The translations under genes and the position numbers were made by a program. From Alteromonas sp. MMG017 (GTDB taxonomy: Bacteria; Pseudomonadota; Gammaproteobacteria; Enterobacterales; Alteromonadaceae), in NCBI RefSeq assembly GCF_018100795.1, contig NZ_JAGJDY010000001.1, positions 1 through 64,000 on the forward strand: a stretch of DNA of 64,000 bases. The letters are read 5' to 3'. This document shows, piece after piece, positions 16,133 to 24,957 of this stretch (position 1 is the first letter of the stretch; the number at the start of each line of letters is the position of its first letter). Below the pieces are notes generated by a model. The model ran no database searches and was not told the DNA's origin. It saw only the letters and a program-made list of their open reading frames with translations.

Positions 16133-16534
16133 ATGCAGCATCACATTTCAGCTATTACCTTCCTTGTAGACAATTACGATAGCGCTATTGCCTATTTCAC
16201 CCAAACCCTTAATTTTGCTCTTACCGAAGACAGAGATAAAGGGGAAGGATCGCGCTTTGTATTAGTCACACCGAAAGGCAGTGCAACGTCGCTTTTGTTA
16301 TCTAAAGCTAAATCGGACGAAGATAAAGCGATGATTGGAAAGCAAGCTGGAGGTAAAGTTTTTATGATTTTACATACCGATGACTTTTGGCGCGATCATC
16401 AGTCAATGTGTGATAAAGGCGTTGAATTTTTAGAAACGCCGCGCGAAGAAGCCTACGGTACGGTAGCTATTTTTAAAGATTGTTATGGCAATAAGTGGGA
16501 TTTACTAGAACCTGCGCCTGCCAACCTTAATTAG
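16133..16534 (+). CDS. VOC-family (glyoxalase-like) protein
   Basis: 133 residues. A single vicinal-oxygen-chelate module pair: QHHISAITFLVDNYDSAIAY at the start and GTVAIFKDCYGNKWDLLEP at the end, with the C-terminal metal-ligand Glu position (DLLEP) present. Relatives act as glyoxalases, dioxygenases or drug-binding proteins; no substrate is evident. The ribosome-binding site is poor. It stands alone. Confidence 0.85.
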   Translation: MQHHISAITFLVDNYDSAIAYFTQTLNFALTEDRDKGEGSRFVLVTPKGSATSLLLSKAKSDEDKAMIGKQAGGKVFMILHTDDFWRDHQSMCDKGVEFLETPREEAYGTVAIFKDCYGNKWDLLEPAPANLN

Positions 16535-16562
16535 GTGTAATTACACCCCTTGGAGATTTGTT

Positions 16563-16874
16563 TTGTCCCCCATGAAGCGTTCAATCATTACCGACATTGT
16601 GGCTATATTGGCCATTGCGATATTAATTGCGACGGCGTTTTATGGGCTTGAAGCCAGAAAAGAAGTTATCTATTTATGTGATAACTTCACGCCAGGGGTA
16701 TCGAAAAATAGTGTTGAACGACAATTAAATACCACTGATTTATTAGTATGGGATACCGAATTTTTAGCGGTTGGTAGCCGCATAGTGGCCTATAGCCCAC
16801 TAAACTTCGGTTACATGCACTGCCGCGTTGAGTTCAACAGACAAGACATTGTGGTGTTTTCAGTGGTGGAATAG
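16563..16874 (+). CDS. Unknown protein with N-terminal membrane anchor
   Basis: 103 residues from TTG 16563, favoured because GGAG lies seven bases upstream; the ATG at 16572 would be 16 bases away from it. One hydrophobic helix (about 10-27) precedes a small domain with two Cys (YLCDNFTPG and YMHCRVEF) that may pair. The CDNFTPG..KNSVERQLNT segment looks like a small periplasmic domain. No family recognised. It starts 28 bases after the VOC gene. Confidence 0.6.
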   Translation: MSPMKRSIITDIVAILAIAILIATAFYGLEARKEVIYLCDNFTPGVSKNSVERQLNTTDLLVWDTEFLAVGSRIVAYSPLNFGYMHCRVEFNRQDIVVFSVVE

Positions 16875-17065
16875 CCCGCTTTTCGCTCACAAATGGTGCA
16901 GCATTTACAAGCCAGCAACTTATTGTTTACCCTGCAGTTAAAAGTCGTAAAGCTGCGCGTACCATTAGATTTTAAGTTCAGCATGTTATCTAACCACAAC
17001 CCTGTATACCCTAGCAGCGTAAACGTATAATTACAGCGTGTCTTATCAACTAAGAATCGCCACTT

Positions 17066-17755
17066 ATGCAAAACTCCAATCACAGTGTTATCGAAGATAT
17101 CTTTGCATTAGTTAGTGCCGGATTGTTCGTGGCATTTGGTGTATTTCTGTTCCAATCGCAAGATTTGATGGTAGGTGGCGCTGCGGGTATCGCATTGCTG
17201 GGAACTTACGCGATTGATATGGACTTCGGTGTTCTATTCTTCCTAATCAACTTGCCCTTTTACACCCTTGCATGGACTCGCATCAGTAAGCGCTTCACGC
17301 TGAATACGTTTATTTCTGTGACCACGGTGTCTATTCTGACTGAGCAGATCCCAGCCTTCGTCGACATTTCTAGTATTAACCCTATTTTTGCTGCCATTTT
17401 AGGTGGCTTGCTTATTGGTGTAGGCATGCTGATCATGTTCAGACACAGCTCTAGCTTAGGCGGTTTAGGGATTTTAGCGTTCTATTTGCAATCTCGATTT
17501 AATATTCGCGCCGGTACGTTTCAACTTACGGTAGATAGCGTTATTTTGCTTTGCGGGCTTTTCTTTATTCCATGGCATCTAGTGCTTATATCAATTCTAG
17601 CCGCGTTCTGCTTGAATATGGTCATTTCGTTAAACCATCGTCCAGAGCGTTATATCCCTGCGAAAAAAGAGAGTGTAAAGTCACCTGAAAAAAAGGTGCC
17701 TAGCGTGCAGTCGTGTGCAACAGTAAACACTAATCTACACGCGCAAAACAACTAA
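17066..17755 (+). CDS. YitT-family membrane protein
   Basis: 229 residues with five to six hydrophobic helices. FGVFLFQSQDLMVGGAAGIA and LLIGVGMLIMFRHSSSLGGL follow the YitT (DUF161) repeat, in which GG.AG and SS.GG motifs recur. The C-terminal tail is charged and soluble (about 30 residues). Function of the family is not established; transport has been proposed. A strong terminator follows 30 bases later. Confidence 0.85.
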   Translation: MQNSNHSVIEDIFALVSAGLFVAFGVFLFQSQDLMVGGAAGIALLGTYAIDMDFGVLFFLINLPFYTLAWTRISKRFTLNTFISVTTVSILTEQIPAFVDISSINPIFAAILGGLLIGVGMLIMFRHSSSLGGLGILAFYLQSRFNIRAGTFQLTVDSVILLCGLFFIPWHLVLISILAAFCLNMVISLNHRPERYIPAKKESVKSPEKKVPSVQSCATVNTNLHAQNN

Positions 17756-17784
17756 TCTGTTCATGTTTCGCCTGCACTAAACGT

Positions 17785-17817
17785 AAAAAACCCGGCCATA
17801 TTAATGCCGGGTTTTTA
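17785..17817 (+). terminator. Intrinsic terminator after the yitT-family gene
   Basis: A run of six A, then CCCGGC (17791-17796) pairing with GCCGGG (17806-17811), then five T. The A run lets it also work on the other strand. Confidence 0.85.
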
Positions 17818-18105
17818 TATTATTTCTAACGTAACGCTTTGTATCCTTGTCGCTACCCTACTGCTTTTTTCTGCACAGGCTTAAACGGTCGACTTACTAG
17901 TCCTCGATTCACCCTAGGGCGAGAAAACGAAGTACGCATACAAACCTCACTTACGTGATATACCCATTACAGTCGAAGATGAAATATTCATCTCAATCCT
18001 GAAAGTGGGAGACTAGTATAGGCACAAGCAGGAGAAAAACACCTCATTGTTTCGGTGAATAGTCATTCATCAGCGCATTTACGAGAATGTAAAACACTGT
18101 AAATA
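17818..18105. other. Intergenic region, nothing recognised
   Basis: With the terminator before it, this forms a 350-base gap between yitT and alr. I see no coding frame with a start and a ribosome-binding site, no RNA gene and no strong repeat. The alr transcript would end here, but no clear hairpin with a T run was found on that strand. Confidence 0.5.
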
Positions 18106-19173
18106 CTAGCGATATTTCACAATCCTAGGTACCCGAGCCGATACTCGGGTTAACAATTCGTAATCTATGCTTCCTGCAGCACCTGCCACTTCATTAATAG
18201 GTACATTCTCACCCCAAAGCTCTACCCTATCGCCAATATTGACGTTTGAAATATGAGTAACATCAATGGTGATCATGTCCATAGACACACGCCCTGCTAG
18301 GCAAGCTCGCTTACCGTTTACCGTAACCGGCGTACCGTTAGGGCAATGTCTTGGGTAACCATCTGCATAGCCAATTCCTACCGTAGCAATGCGGCTATCT
18401 TTTTGCGCAACCCAGTTTTGACCATAACCAACTGACTCTCCTTTTGGCACGTCACGTAGGGCAATAATACTAGAACGTAACGTCATGGTAGGAGCTAATG
18501 CCACATTGGCCGTATTAGGCTGGCCGCCGTAAACAGCAATGCCTAAGCGATTCCAATCGCCACGACTTTGTGGCCATTCAATGGTGGCCGGAGAATTAGC
18601 AATACTAACAGGTAGCCCTAATTGGCTAACCACCTGACTGAACGCACTTAGCTGCTGTTGAGTGAAGTCGTTACTGGTGTCGTCTGCACAAGATAAGTGT
18701 GTGACAAGCACAGTGTCTTTGGTAATAAGCGGCGCGTATTGCTCTACAATGCTTGGTAGCGCGTTAAGGGCAAAACCAAGTCGATGCATGCCACTGTCGG
18801 CTTTTAGCCAAATAGTGGGCCGACGGTCTTCGGGACACGCTAACATCCATTCTAATTGCGCTTTATTGTGCATCACTAAAATACATCCATGGGCTGCAGC
18901 CATAGCGCATTCTTTAGCTTGGTGTGCACCTTCTAACACTACGATAGGCGCGGTAATCCCCGCCTCTCTAAGTGCAATAGCTTCTTCAATAATCGCTACA
19001 GCAAACCGAGGGGATACATGCTGTAGAATACGCGAAACGTTAACTGCACCGTGCCCATAAGCATCTGCTTTTACCACCGCCATAGAACGGCTTGTTGGGG
19101 CTAATTCTGCTAATAGTTTAAAGTTACTTAAAATAGCATCAGCGTGAATAATGGCTTGGGTTTGACGGCTCAC
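18106..19173 (-). CDS. alr: Alanine racemase
   Basis: 355 residues, full length. The pyridoxal-phosphate lysine is Lys35 in MAVVKADAYGHGAV, and the second catalytic Tyr lies in SVGYGQNW at about 248. GRVSMDMITIDVTH and HLSCADD are also family motifs. The enzyme interconverts L- and D-alanine, supplying D-Ala for the wall or degrading D-Ala from it. Its position, divergent from a muropeptide-sugar operon, leans to a catabolic (DadX-like) role, but no second alr is visible to compare. Confidence 0.93.
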   Translation of the reverse strand: MSRQTQAIIHADAILSNFKLLAELAPTSRSMAVVKADAYGHGAVNVSRILQHVSPRFAVAIIEEAIALREAGITAPIVVLEGAHQAKECAMAAAHGCILVMHNKAQLEWMLACPEDRRPTIWLKADSGMHRLGFALNALPSIVEQYAPLITKDTVLVTHLSCADDTSNDFTQQQLSAFSQVVSQLGLPVSIANSPATIEWPQSRGDWNRLGIAVYGGQPNTANVALAPTMTLRSSIIALRDVPKGESVGYGQNWVAQKDSRIATVGIGYADGYPRHCPNGTPVTVNGKRACLAGRVSMDMITIDVTHISNVNIGDRVELWGENVPINEVAGAAGSIDYELLTRVSARVPRIVKYR

Positions 19174-19515
19174 AGTAAACGAGTAATCCTTTGTATTTGC
19201 TTAGGCGCAGAGTGTATCACGAGTTGAATGAATTCGAATTCTCACTATACAAATTTATGAACGCAACGTACGAACAATTCATCTATTACCTAAAGCACTG
19301 AGTTTTACATCTTGTAGGTGTACGACTAGTTGGTTTATGACTTGTTTGTTTGCGCTATAGGTTCGCCACATTATAATGCGTTGTAAATATGTGTAATTTG
19401 CTCTTACTCAATCGTGCAGCAACGAAATGCTAGCCAAGAATTCAAGCATGAATGTATTTATGCCTGAACTTATATATAGCAAATTAACTCCCCTTGTCTT
19501 TCGTAAGGTATCACC
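19174..19515. promoter_or_regulatory. Divergent alr / murQ intergenic region
   Basis: This 342-base gap should hold both promoters. A TATAAT at 19372-19377 with TTGCGC 16 bases upstream (19350-19355) is a plausible sigma-70 promoter towards murQ. A perfect 12-base dyad GAATTCGAATTC lies at 19230-19241, nearer alr, and could be an operator. No regulator gene such as murR is adjacent. No coding frame is seen. Confidence 0.45.
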
Positions 19516-20457
19516 ATGCAGCCCACCGATTCATCACGCAGTATTCATCACCTGGCTAAAGATTTAGAACGGGTAGTGTCTGAAGGGCGAAACCCCAATA
19601 CTGTAGATATTGATACCCTTTCAACAGAAGGGATGTTGGCACGAATTAATCACGAAGACGCCAAAGTAGCACCAAGTGTAGCAACAGAAATTCCTGCCAT
19701 CGCCAAAGTGGTAGACGCCGCTGCACAAAGCATCGCAAAAGGCGGACGACTTATTTATATAGGCGCAGGCACCAGTGGCAGGCTAGGTATTTTAGATGCA
19801 GCTGAATGCAGGCCAACTTTCAGTGTGCCAGATGGTGTTGTAGTAGGCATTATTGCTGGCGGCGAACGTGCGGTTTTACATGCGGTTGAAGGGGCTGAAG
19901 ATAATCGAGAAGCCGGCAAGCAAGACGTTATTAATATTACGCTTAGTCAACACGACACGCTGGTTGGGTTGTCGGCAAGCGGGCGCACACCTTATGTCTC
20001 AGGCGCCCTTGCTTATGCGCAATCTATTGGTGCGACGACAGCGGCTATTGCCTGTAGCCCTAGCTCAGCCATATTTGAACATGCCGATGTTGTCATTTGC
20101 CCAGTGGTTGGCCCTGAGGCTCTTACTGGTTCAACAAGAATGAAATCAGGCACTGCGCAAAAACTGGTACTTAACATGATTAGCACCGCCACCATGATCA
20201 AGCTGGGCAAAACCTTTGAAAACTTAATGGTGGATGTAAACGCGACCAACGAAAAGCTTAAGGCTCGCGCCCTTCGCATTGTGATGCAAGCCACCGAGTG
20301 TAACGAACATGACGCAGCTGACGCGCTAAAAGCGTCGAACAACAATGCAAAGCTGGCTATTTTAATGGTACTAACAGGGGCCAGTGCCGACGACGCGGCA
20401 AAACAATTGGTGGCAAGCAATGGCTATTTGCGTCACGCTGTAAAACAACCGCTTTAA
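19516..20457 (+). CDS. murQ: N-acetylmuramic acid 6-phosphate etherase
   Basis: 313 residues. The SIS-domain sugar-phosphate site is GAGTSGRLGILDAAECRPTF at about 78-97, with the catalytic Glu in AAEC, and EGAEDNREAG near 123 holds the second Glu. The C-terminal helical part has VNATNEKLKARA. The enzyme splits MurNAc-6-phosphate into GlcNAc-6-phosphate and D-lactate in the cytoplasm. Downstream genes start 17 bases later and then overlap, so this opens an operon of MurNAc release, etherase and D-lactate oxidation. No MurNAc kinase or transporter of known type is in the window. Confidence 0.95.
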   Translation: MQPTDSSRSIHHLAKDLERVVSEGRNPNTVDIDTLSTEGMLARINHEDAKVAPSVATEIPAIAKVVDAAAQSIAKGGRLIYIGAGTSGRLGILDAAECRPTFSVPDGVVVGIIAGGERAVLHAVEGAEDNREAGKQDVINITLSQHDTLVGLSASGRTPYVSGALAYAQSIGATTAAIACSPSSAIFEHADVVICPVVGPEALTGSTRMKSGTAQKLVLNMISTATMIKLGKTFENLMVDVNATNEKLKARALRIVMQATECNEHDAADALKASNNNAKLAILMVLTGASADDAAKQLVASNGYLRHAVKQPL

Positions 20458-20474
20458 AAAGGCCACGTTCATAC

Positions 20475-21830
20475 ATGCCTATCAAGTCGCTACTTACATT
20501 CGTTTTACTACTAAGCGCTGCTATTACTCTTAGTATGTCAGGCCATGCCCAAACAGTTGCTAGGGCCAAAACCCATGATAAGGCTGAAGTTGCAGAAAGT
20601 AGGTTACAAGTAGGCGCGGCGCAATTTAATGAATACCTGCCCTTACTTGAAGGCAAGCGAGTTTCACTGGTGGTAAACCAAAGTGCGACGGTAAAAAGTG
20701 CGCAATCCACGCCAATCCATTTAGTCGATGCGCTGCTAAATCACGACATCAATGTGGTGAGTATTATGTCACCCGAGCATGGCTTTCGCGGCAAAGCGGG
20801 AGCGGGTGAAAAAATAGATAACGATGTTGATGTTAAAACTGGCCTGCCTATTCACTCCCTTTACGGTAAAACGAAAAAGCCGACGGCCGACATGTTAGCT
20901 AACACCGATATTCTGGTGTTCGACATTCAAGATGTAGGCGTGCGCTTTTATACGTATTTAAGTACTTTACACTATGTACTAGAGGCCGCTGCCCAGGCGC
21001 ATATTCCGGTAATAGTCTTAGATAGGCCTAATCCTAATGGTGCGTTTACTGATGGCCCTATTTTGCAGTCGGATTATGCTTCGTTTGTAGGCATGCACGC
21101 CATTCCTGTATTGCACGGTATGACGTTAGGTGAGCTAGCACTAATGATAGTGGGTGAACAATGGATTACGACCGATGCCATTAATGCTATTGAAGGGAAA
21201 CAGCTAGCGCAGCATCAATCTAAGCCGCAGGCGCTTTTAACGGTTATTCCCGTGGCAAATTACCATAAACAAATGCCTTACTCTTTGCCTGTTGCCCCCA
21301 GTCCAAATTTACCTAATGATGCTGCCATTGCCTTATATCCCACTCTTTGCTTTTTTGAAGGCACGGACGTAAGCGTTGGTAGAGGCACTAATCTTCCTTT
21401 TCAACTTATTGGCCACCCTGTTGTAGCGCTTGGCGATGAAAATATAGACGTTGCTACGAATCAAGCCGCCCCCTCGCCTAAACACAATAACACCACCCTG
21501 AAGGCTTCGTTTATGACAGAAGCCTCCTTTTCAGGGTTAGATATTGATGTATTGCTTAACGCTTATGCCCAGTTTAACGAACAAGACATTACTTTTTTCA
21601 CTCGCCCAGATTTTTTCGATAAATTAGCCGGTACGGATTCATTACGACAGGCCATTATCGCGGGGAAAACTAGCACTCAAATACAAGCTAGTTGGGCAGA
21701 AGGCTTAGCCGTATTTAAACAGCTTCGCTCCCCCTATTTACTTTACCCGTTAACGGCTTCCAAATTGCCTAACGACGTAAAAGCCCGTGTTAAAACCATC
21801 AATATGAAAGCAGCCACGTACCATGAATAG
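20475..21830 (+). CDS. namZ: DUF1343 exo-beta-N-acetylmuramidase (NamZ-like)
   Basis: 451 residues. A signal peptide (about 1-25, ends SGHAQ) predicts export. DUF1343 motifs follow: VSLVVNQSATV, SIMSPEHGFRGKAGAGEK at about 97-114 with the acidic residue in PEHG, DILVFDIQDVGVRFYTYLST, LDRPNPNG and SVGRGTNLPFQLIGHP. In Bacillus subtilis the family member NamZ removes MurNAc from the non-reducing end of wall glycans. Here it sits between murQ and a D-lactate dehydrogenase, which fits. The stop overlaps the next start by eight bases. Confidence 0.9.
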   Translation: MPIKSLLTFVLLLSAAITLSMSGHAQTVARAKTHDKAEVAESRLQVGAAQFNEYLPLLEGKRVSLVVNQSATVKSAQSTPIHLVDALLNHDINVVSIMSPEHGFRGKAGAGEKIDNDVDVKTGLPIHSLYGKTKKPTADMLANTDILVFDIQDVGVRFYTYLSTLHYVLEAAAQAHIPVIVLDRPNPNGAFTDGPILQSDYASFVGMHAIPVLHGMTLGELALMIVGEQWITTDAINAIEGKQLAQHQSKPQALLTVIPVANYHKQMPYSLPVAPSPNLPNDAAIALYPTLCFFEGTDVSVGRGTNLPFQLIGHPVVALGDENIDVATNQAAPSPKHNNTTLKASFMTEASFSGLDIDVLLNAYAQFNEQDITFFTRPDFFDKLAGTDSLRQAIIAGKTSTQIQASWAEGLAVFKQLRSPYLLYPLTASKLPNDVKARVKTINMKAATYHE

Positions 21831-24800
21831 CACTAACACGATGGGAAGCGCCGATACCAAGCTGGCAGTGGATAACGCAGCTAATAATTTTGATGCTTTT
21901 TTAACGGGTATCGGTGAATGGTTAGCACCTGATAATATTATTAGCGACAACCCTAGGCTAATTGCCCTTGCTACTGATGCCAGCTTTTACACTAAGATAC
22001 CCAAGCTAGTGATTAAAGTACCCAGTATTCAGGCTATGTGCCGCATATTGGCAATGGCGAATCGCTTAAGTATCGCCCTGACATTTCGCGCGGCAGGCAC
22101 CAGTTTATCTGGTCAAGCAATTACCGACTCCGTATTGGTCATGCTGACGCCAGATTGGCAGCAGTTTGAGGTAATAGATAACGGCGAGGCAATATCGTTA
22201 GCGCCGGGTATCATTGGCGCGAAGGCGAATCGAATATTGGCAGGCTATGGCCGGAAAATTGGACCAGATCCGGCTTCCATTAATGCCTGCAAGGTCGGCG
22301 GTATTGCAGCGAATAATGCGTCGGGCATGTGCTGTGGGGTAAAGAACAATTCGTATCACACCCTACGCCACATTCACATATTATTGCCTGACGGTAGTGA
22401 AGTGAATACGGCTGATGCGCAAAGCGTTGCCGCGTTCGAGCAAAGCCACAGTGCTTTGTTAGCTTCCCTTGCTGCCCTTCGCAACACGCTATTAAAAAAT
22501 TCGGTACTGACTGAAAAAGTACGCTATCAGTATCGTCTTAAAAATACTATGGGCTACGGCCTTAATGCCTTACTTGATTATGAAAACCCGCTAGATATTT
22601 TTACTCACCTAATGATTGGTTCAGAAGGTACGTTGGGCTTCATTGCCAACATTACCTACAACACAGTGCCTTTGCCTCGGGCGCGAGAAACCGGTTTATA
22701 TATATTTAAAGATTTTAAAGCAGCATGTGCGGTTATTCCTGCGCTAAAAGCCTGCGATGTAGATGCGGTAGAGTTAATGGATGCCAGAGCATTGCGCGCA
22801 GTAGCGCCACTGTTAAATGAAGTAGTAGGAAGCAAAGGCAATCACAATGCTAGCAATCATAATATTAGTAACCTAGATGCTGTTGCCCTACTCATTGATG
22901 TGGGCGCACCTTCACAGGCTGAACTTGATTCTACGCTTAAGACAGTACGCAACATTTTGATCCAGCCAGCATCGGGGTTAAGCAAAGAAAATGAGCCCCC
23001 CTCTAACCAAAATCAGAAGCACGGACAGCCTCTGCAAGATTTTACTGCAGAGCCCCGCATCATTGAAAAACTGTGGAATATTCGAAAAGGGTTATTTCCA
23101 GCGGTAGGAGCAGTAAGACCTACTGGCACCACGGTCATTATCGAAGACGTGGCTTTTCCACTTGAAAGCTTGGCCGATGGGTTAAATGCGTTAGTCGACT
23201 TATTCGAAAAGCACGATTACCACGACGGCATTATTTTTGGTCATGCACTCGATGGCAATGTGCACTTTGTGTTTAGCCAAGGGTTCAATACCCCAGATGA
23301 AGTCAGCCGCTACCGGGCCTTTATGGCAGACATAAGCGTGCTAGTGACACAGCGCTTTGCGGGTAGTTTAAAAGCCGAGCATGGTACGGGGCGTAATATG
23401 GCACCGTTTCTTACTGCACAGTGGGGTGATGAAGGCGTGGCGTTAATGCGCTCGTTAAAAGACATTATCGACCCTAAAGGTATTTTAAACCCAGGCGTTA
23501 TTTTAAATGACGATCCTCAAGCGCATATTACCCACTTAAAACCGATGCCAGCAGTGCAAGACACTGTTGATGCCTGTATTGAGTGCGGCTTTTGCGAACC
23601 TCAGTGCCCCTCACTTAATTATACCTTGTCGCCCCGTCAACGTATTGCACTTAAGCGGCGACAAACGTCTTTGACAGAACCTGAAGTTATTACTGAAATT
23701 AGCGAAGCGTTTTCACATTTAGCCGTAGATAGCTGCGCGGCAACTGGGTTATGTGCAAGTGCTTGTCCGGTAGGCATTGATACTGGGCAGTGGATAAAGC
23801 AAATACGTGGCCAGCGCGCTAATGGTCGTGCTACCCAATTAGTGAGTGACCTTGCTGCTAAACATACTGATAAGGCGTTATCAATTGCTCGCTTTACACT
23901 AAATACCGGTCATAAAGTAAAAGGCTTGATTGGCGAAAAGGCGTTCAATCGTATTACAGACGCACTTCATTTACCGCAGCTTTACAATAGTATTCCTAAA
24001 GCTTCGCAGTATAAAAGCAATACCTTGCAAGATCATAAGGGGGCAGAGCTTAATGCCATAACCCATGGTAATGGACAAGCGTCTGACGTTGATAAAGTAG
24101 CTGAAATAGAAGCTGGATACCCACTTGAAGTACCCCCTAATTTAGGGCGGCCAGACTGCTCTGAGAATGAGTATGAGAAAGAAGGCGAGAAAGCTCATGA
24201 GAAAGCGCTTTCCAATGTACTTTCTCAAGCGCCATCTCAAGCGGCATTGAAGGTGGTTTACATGGTAAGTTGCCCAAGCAAAGTTTTCAGTGGTAACGCT
24301 AATGAAAAAAGCGTCATCCAGGCTGTGATTTCTTTGTGTAAAAAGGCCAATGTCGACGTGGTATTTTCCAGCGCAAATGGCCTTTGTTGCGGTCAACCTT
24401 GGGACAGTGAAGGTAAAGCAAGCACCGCAAGCGATAAACTCACGGCATGGAAACAAGAAGCCTATACACTTTCAGAGCAAGGGCGTTGGCCGGTCATCAT
24501 TGACAACAGCGCTTGTGCTTACAACGTAACATCAAAAAGCATTAAGAACTCACAGCCTAATAATGTAGAAACATTCGAAGTAAGCGAGTATTTACTTCAC
24601 CACATTTCACGTCGTGTAAAGGTGGTTAAAACTGATGCCCCTATAATGCTACACATAGGGTGTTCAAGTACTAAGCTAGATGCAGGCGTTGCTATTAACG
24701 CTTTGGCGAACCTTTGCACTTCAAACGTTATTATTCCTTCTGACATTACCTGTTGCGGCTTTGCGGGCACTAAAGGCTTTACTACCCCAAGGCTGAATGA

Positions 24801-24957
24801 AAGTGCACTGGCACCACTTGCCAGTCAGGTGCCTAAAGATTGTTATAGAGGAGTGTCGAATAGTGCGACTTGTGCTATTGGGTTAAGCCAGCACAGTGGA
24901 GTGGTCTATTCACACATTGCGGTGCTGCTCGACGAGATCAGCCAGCCGCTTCTCTAA
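21823..24957 (+). CDS. FAD/Fe-S D-lactate dehydrogenase (Dld-II type)
   Basis: 1044 residues with three parts. First is an FAD_binding_4 and FAD-oxidase C domain (about 40-560; FRAAGTSLSGQ, GPDPASINACKVGGIAANNA, GHALDGNVHF). Second is a pair of 4Fe-4S clusters (CIECGFCEPQCP near 584 and CAATGLCASACPVG near 638). Third is a cysteine-rich CCG domain (GLCCGQPW and ITCCGFAG). This is the layout of Dld-II enzymes that oxidise D-lactate and feed the respiratory chain. MurQ releases D-lactate, so the operon pairs source and sink. A charged, low-complexity linker spans about 720-800. Its last 48 bases overlap the convergent mscS gene. Glycolate or 2-hydroxyglutarate remain possible substrates. Confidence 0.85.
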   Translation: MNSTNTMGSADTKLAVDNAANNFDAFLTGIGEWLAPDNIISDNPRLIALATDASFYTKIPKLVIKVPSIQAMCRILAMANRLSIALTFRAAGTSLSGQAITDSVLVMLTPDWQQFEVIDNGEAISLAPGIIGAKANRILAGYGRKIGPDPASINACKVGGIAANNASGMCCGVKNNSYHTLRHIHILLPDGSEVNTADAQSVAAFEQSHSALLASLAALRNTLLKNSVLTEKVRYQYRLKNTMGYGLNALLDYENPLDIFTHLMIGSEGTLGFIANITYNTVPLPRARETGLYIFKDFKAACAVIPALKACDVDAVELMDARALRAVAPLLNEVVGSKGNHNASNHNISNLDAVALLIDVGAPSQAELDSTLKTVRNILIQPASGLSKENEPPSNQNQKHGQPLQDFTAEPRIIEKLWNIRKGLFPAVGAVRPTGTTVIIEDVAFPLESLADGLNALVDLFEKHDYHDGIIFGHALDGNVHFVFSQGFNTPDEVSRYRAFMADISVLVTQRFAGSLKAEHGTGRNMAPFLTAQWGDEGVALMRSLKDIIDPKGILNPGVILNDDPQAHITHLKPMPAVQDTVDACIECGFCEPQCPSLNYTLSPRQRIALKRRQTSLTEPEVITEISEAFSHLAVDSCAATGLCASACPVGIDTGQWIKQIRGQRANGRATQLVSDLAAKHTDKALSIARFTLNTGHKVKGLIGEKAFNRITDALHLPQLYNSIPKASQYKSNTLQDHKGAELNAITHGNGQASDVDKVAEIEAGYPLEVPPNLGRPDCSENEYEKEGEKAHEKALSNVLSQAPSQAALKVVYMVSCPSKVFSGNANEKSVIQAVISLCKKANVDVVFSSANGLCCGQPWDSEGKASTASDKLTAWKQEAYTLSEQGRWPVIIDNSACAYNVTSKSIKNSQPNNVETFEVSEYLLHHISRRVKVVKTDAPIMLHIGCSSTKLDAGVAINALANLCTSNVIIPSDITCCGFAGTKGFTTPRLNESALAPLASQVPKDCYRGVSNSATCAIGLSQHSGVVYSHIAVLLDEISQPLL

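Noticed and set aside
20357..20710. Minus-strand open frames across murQ and namZ
   Set aside because: They are shadow frames on the opposite strand of well-supported genes and lack starts with ribosome-binding sites.
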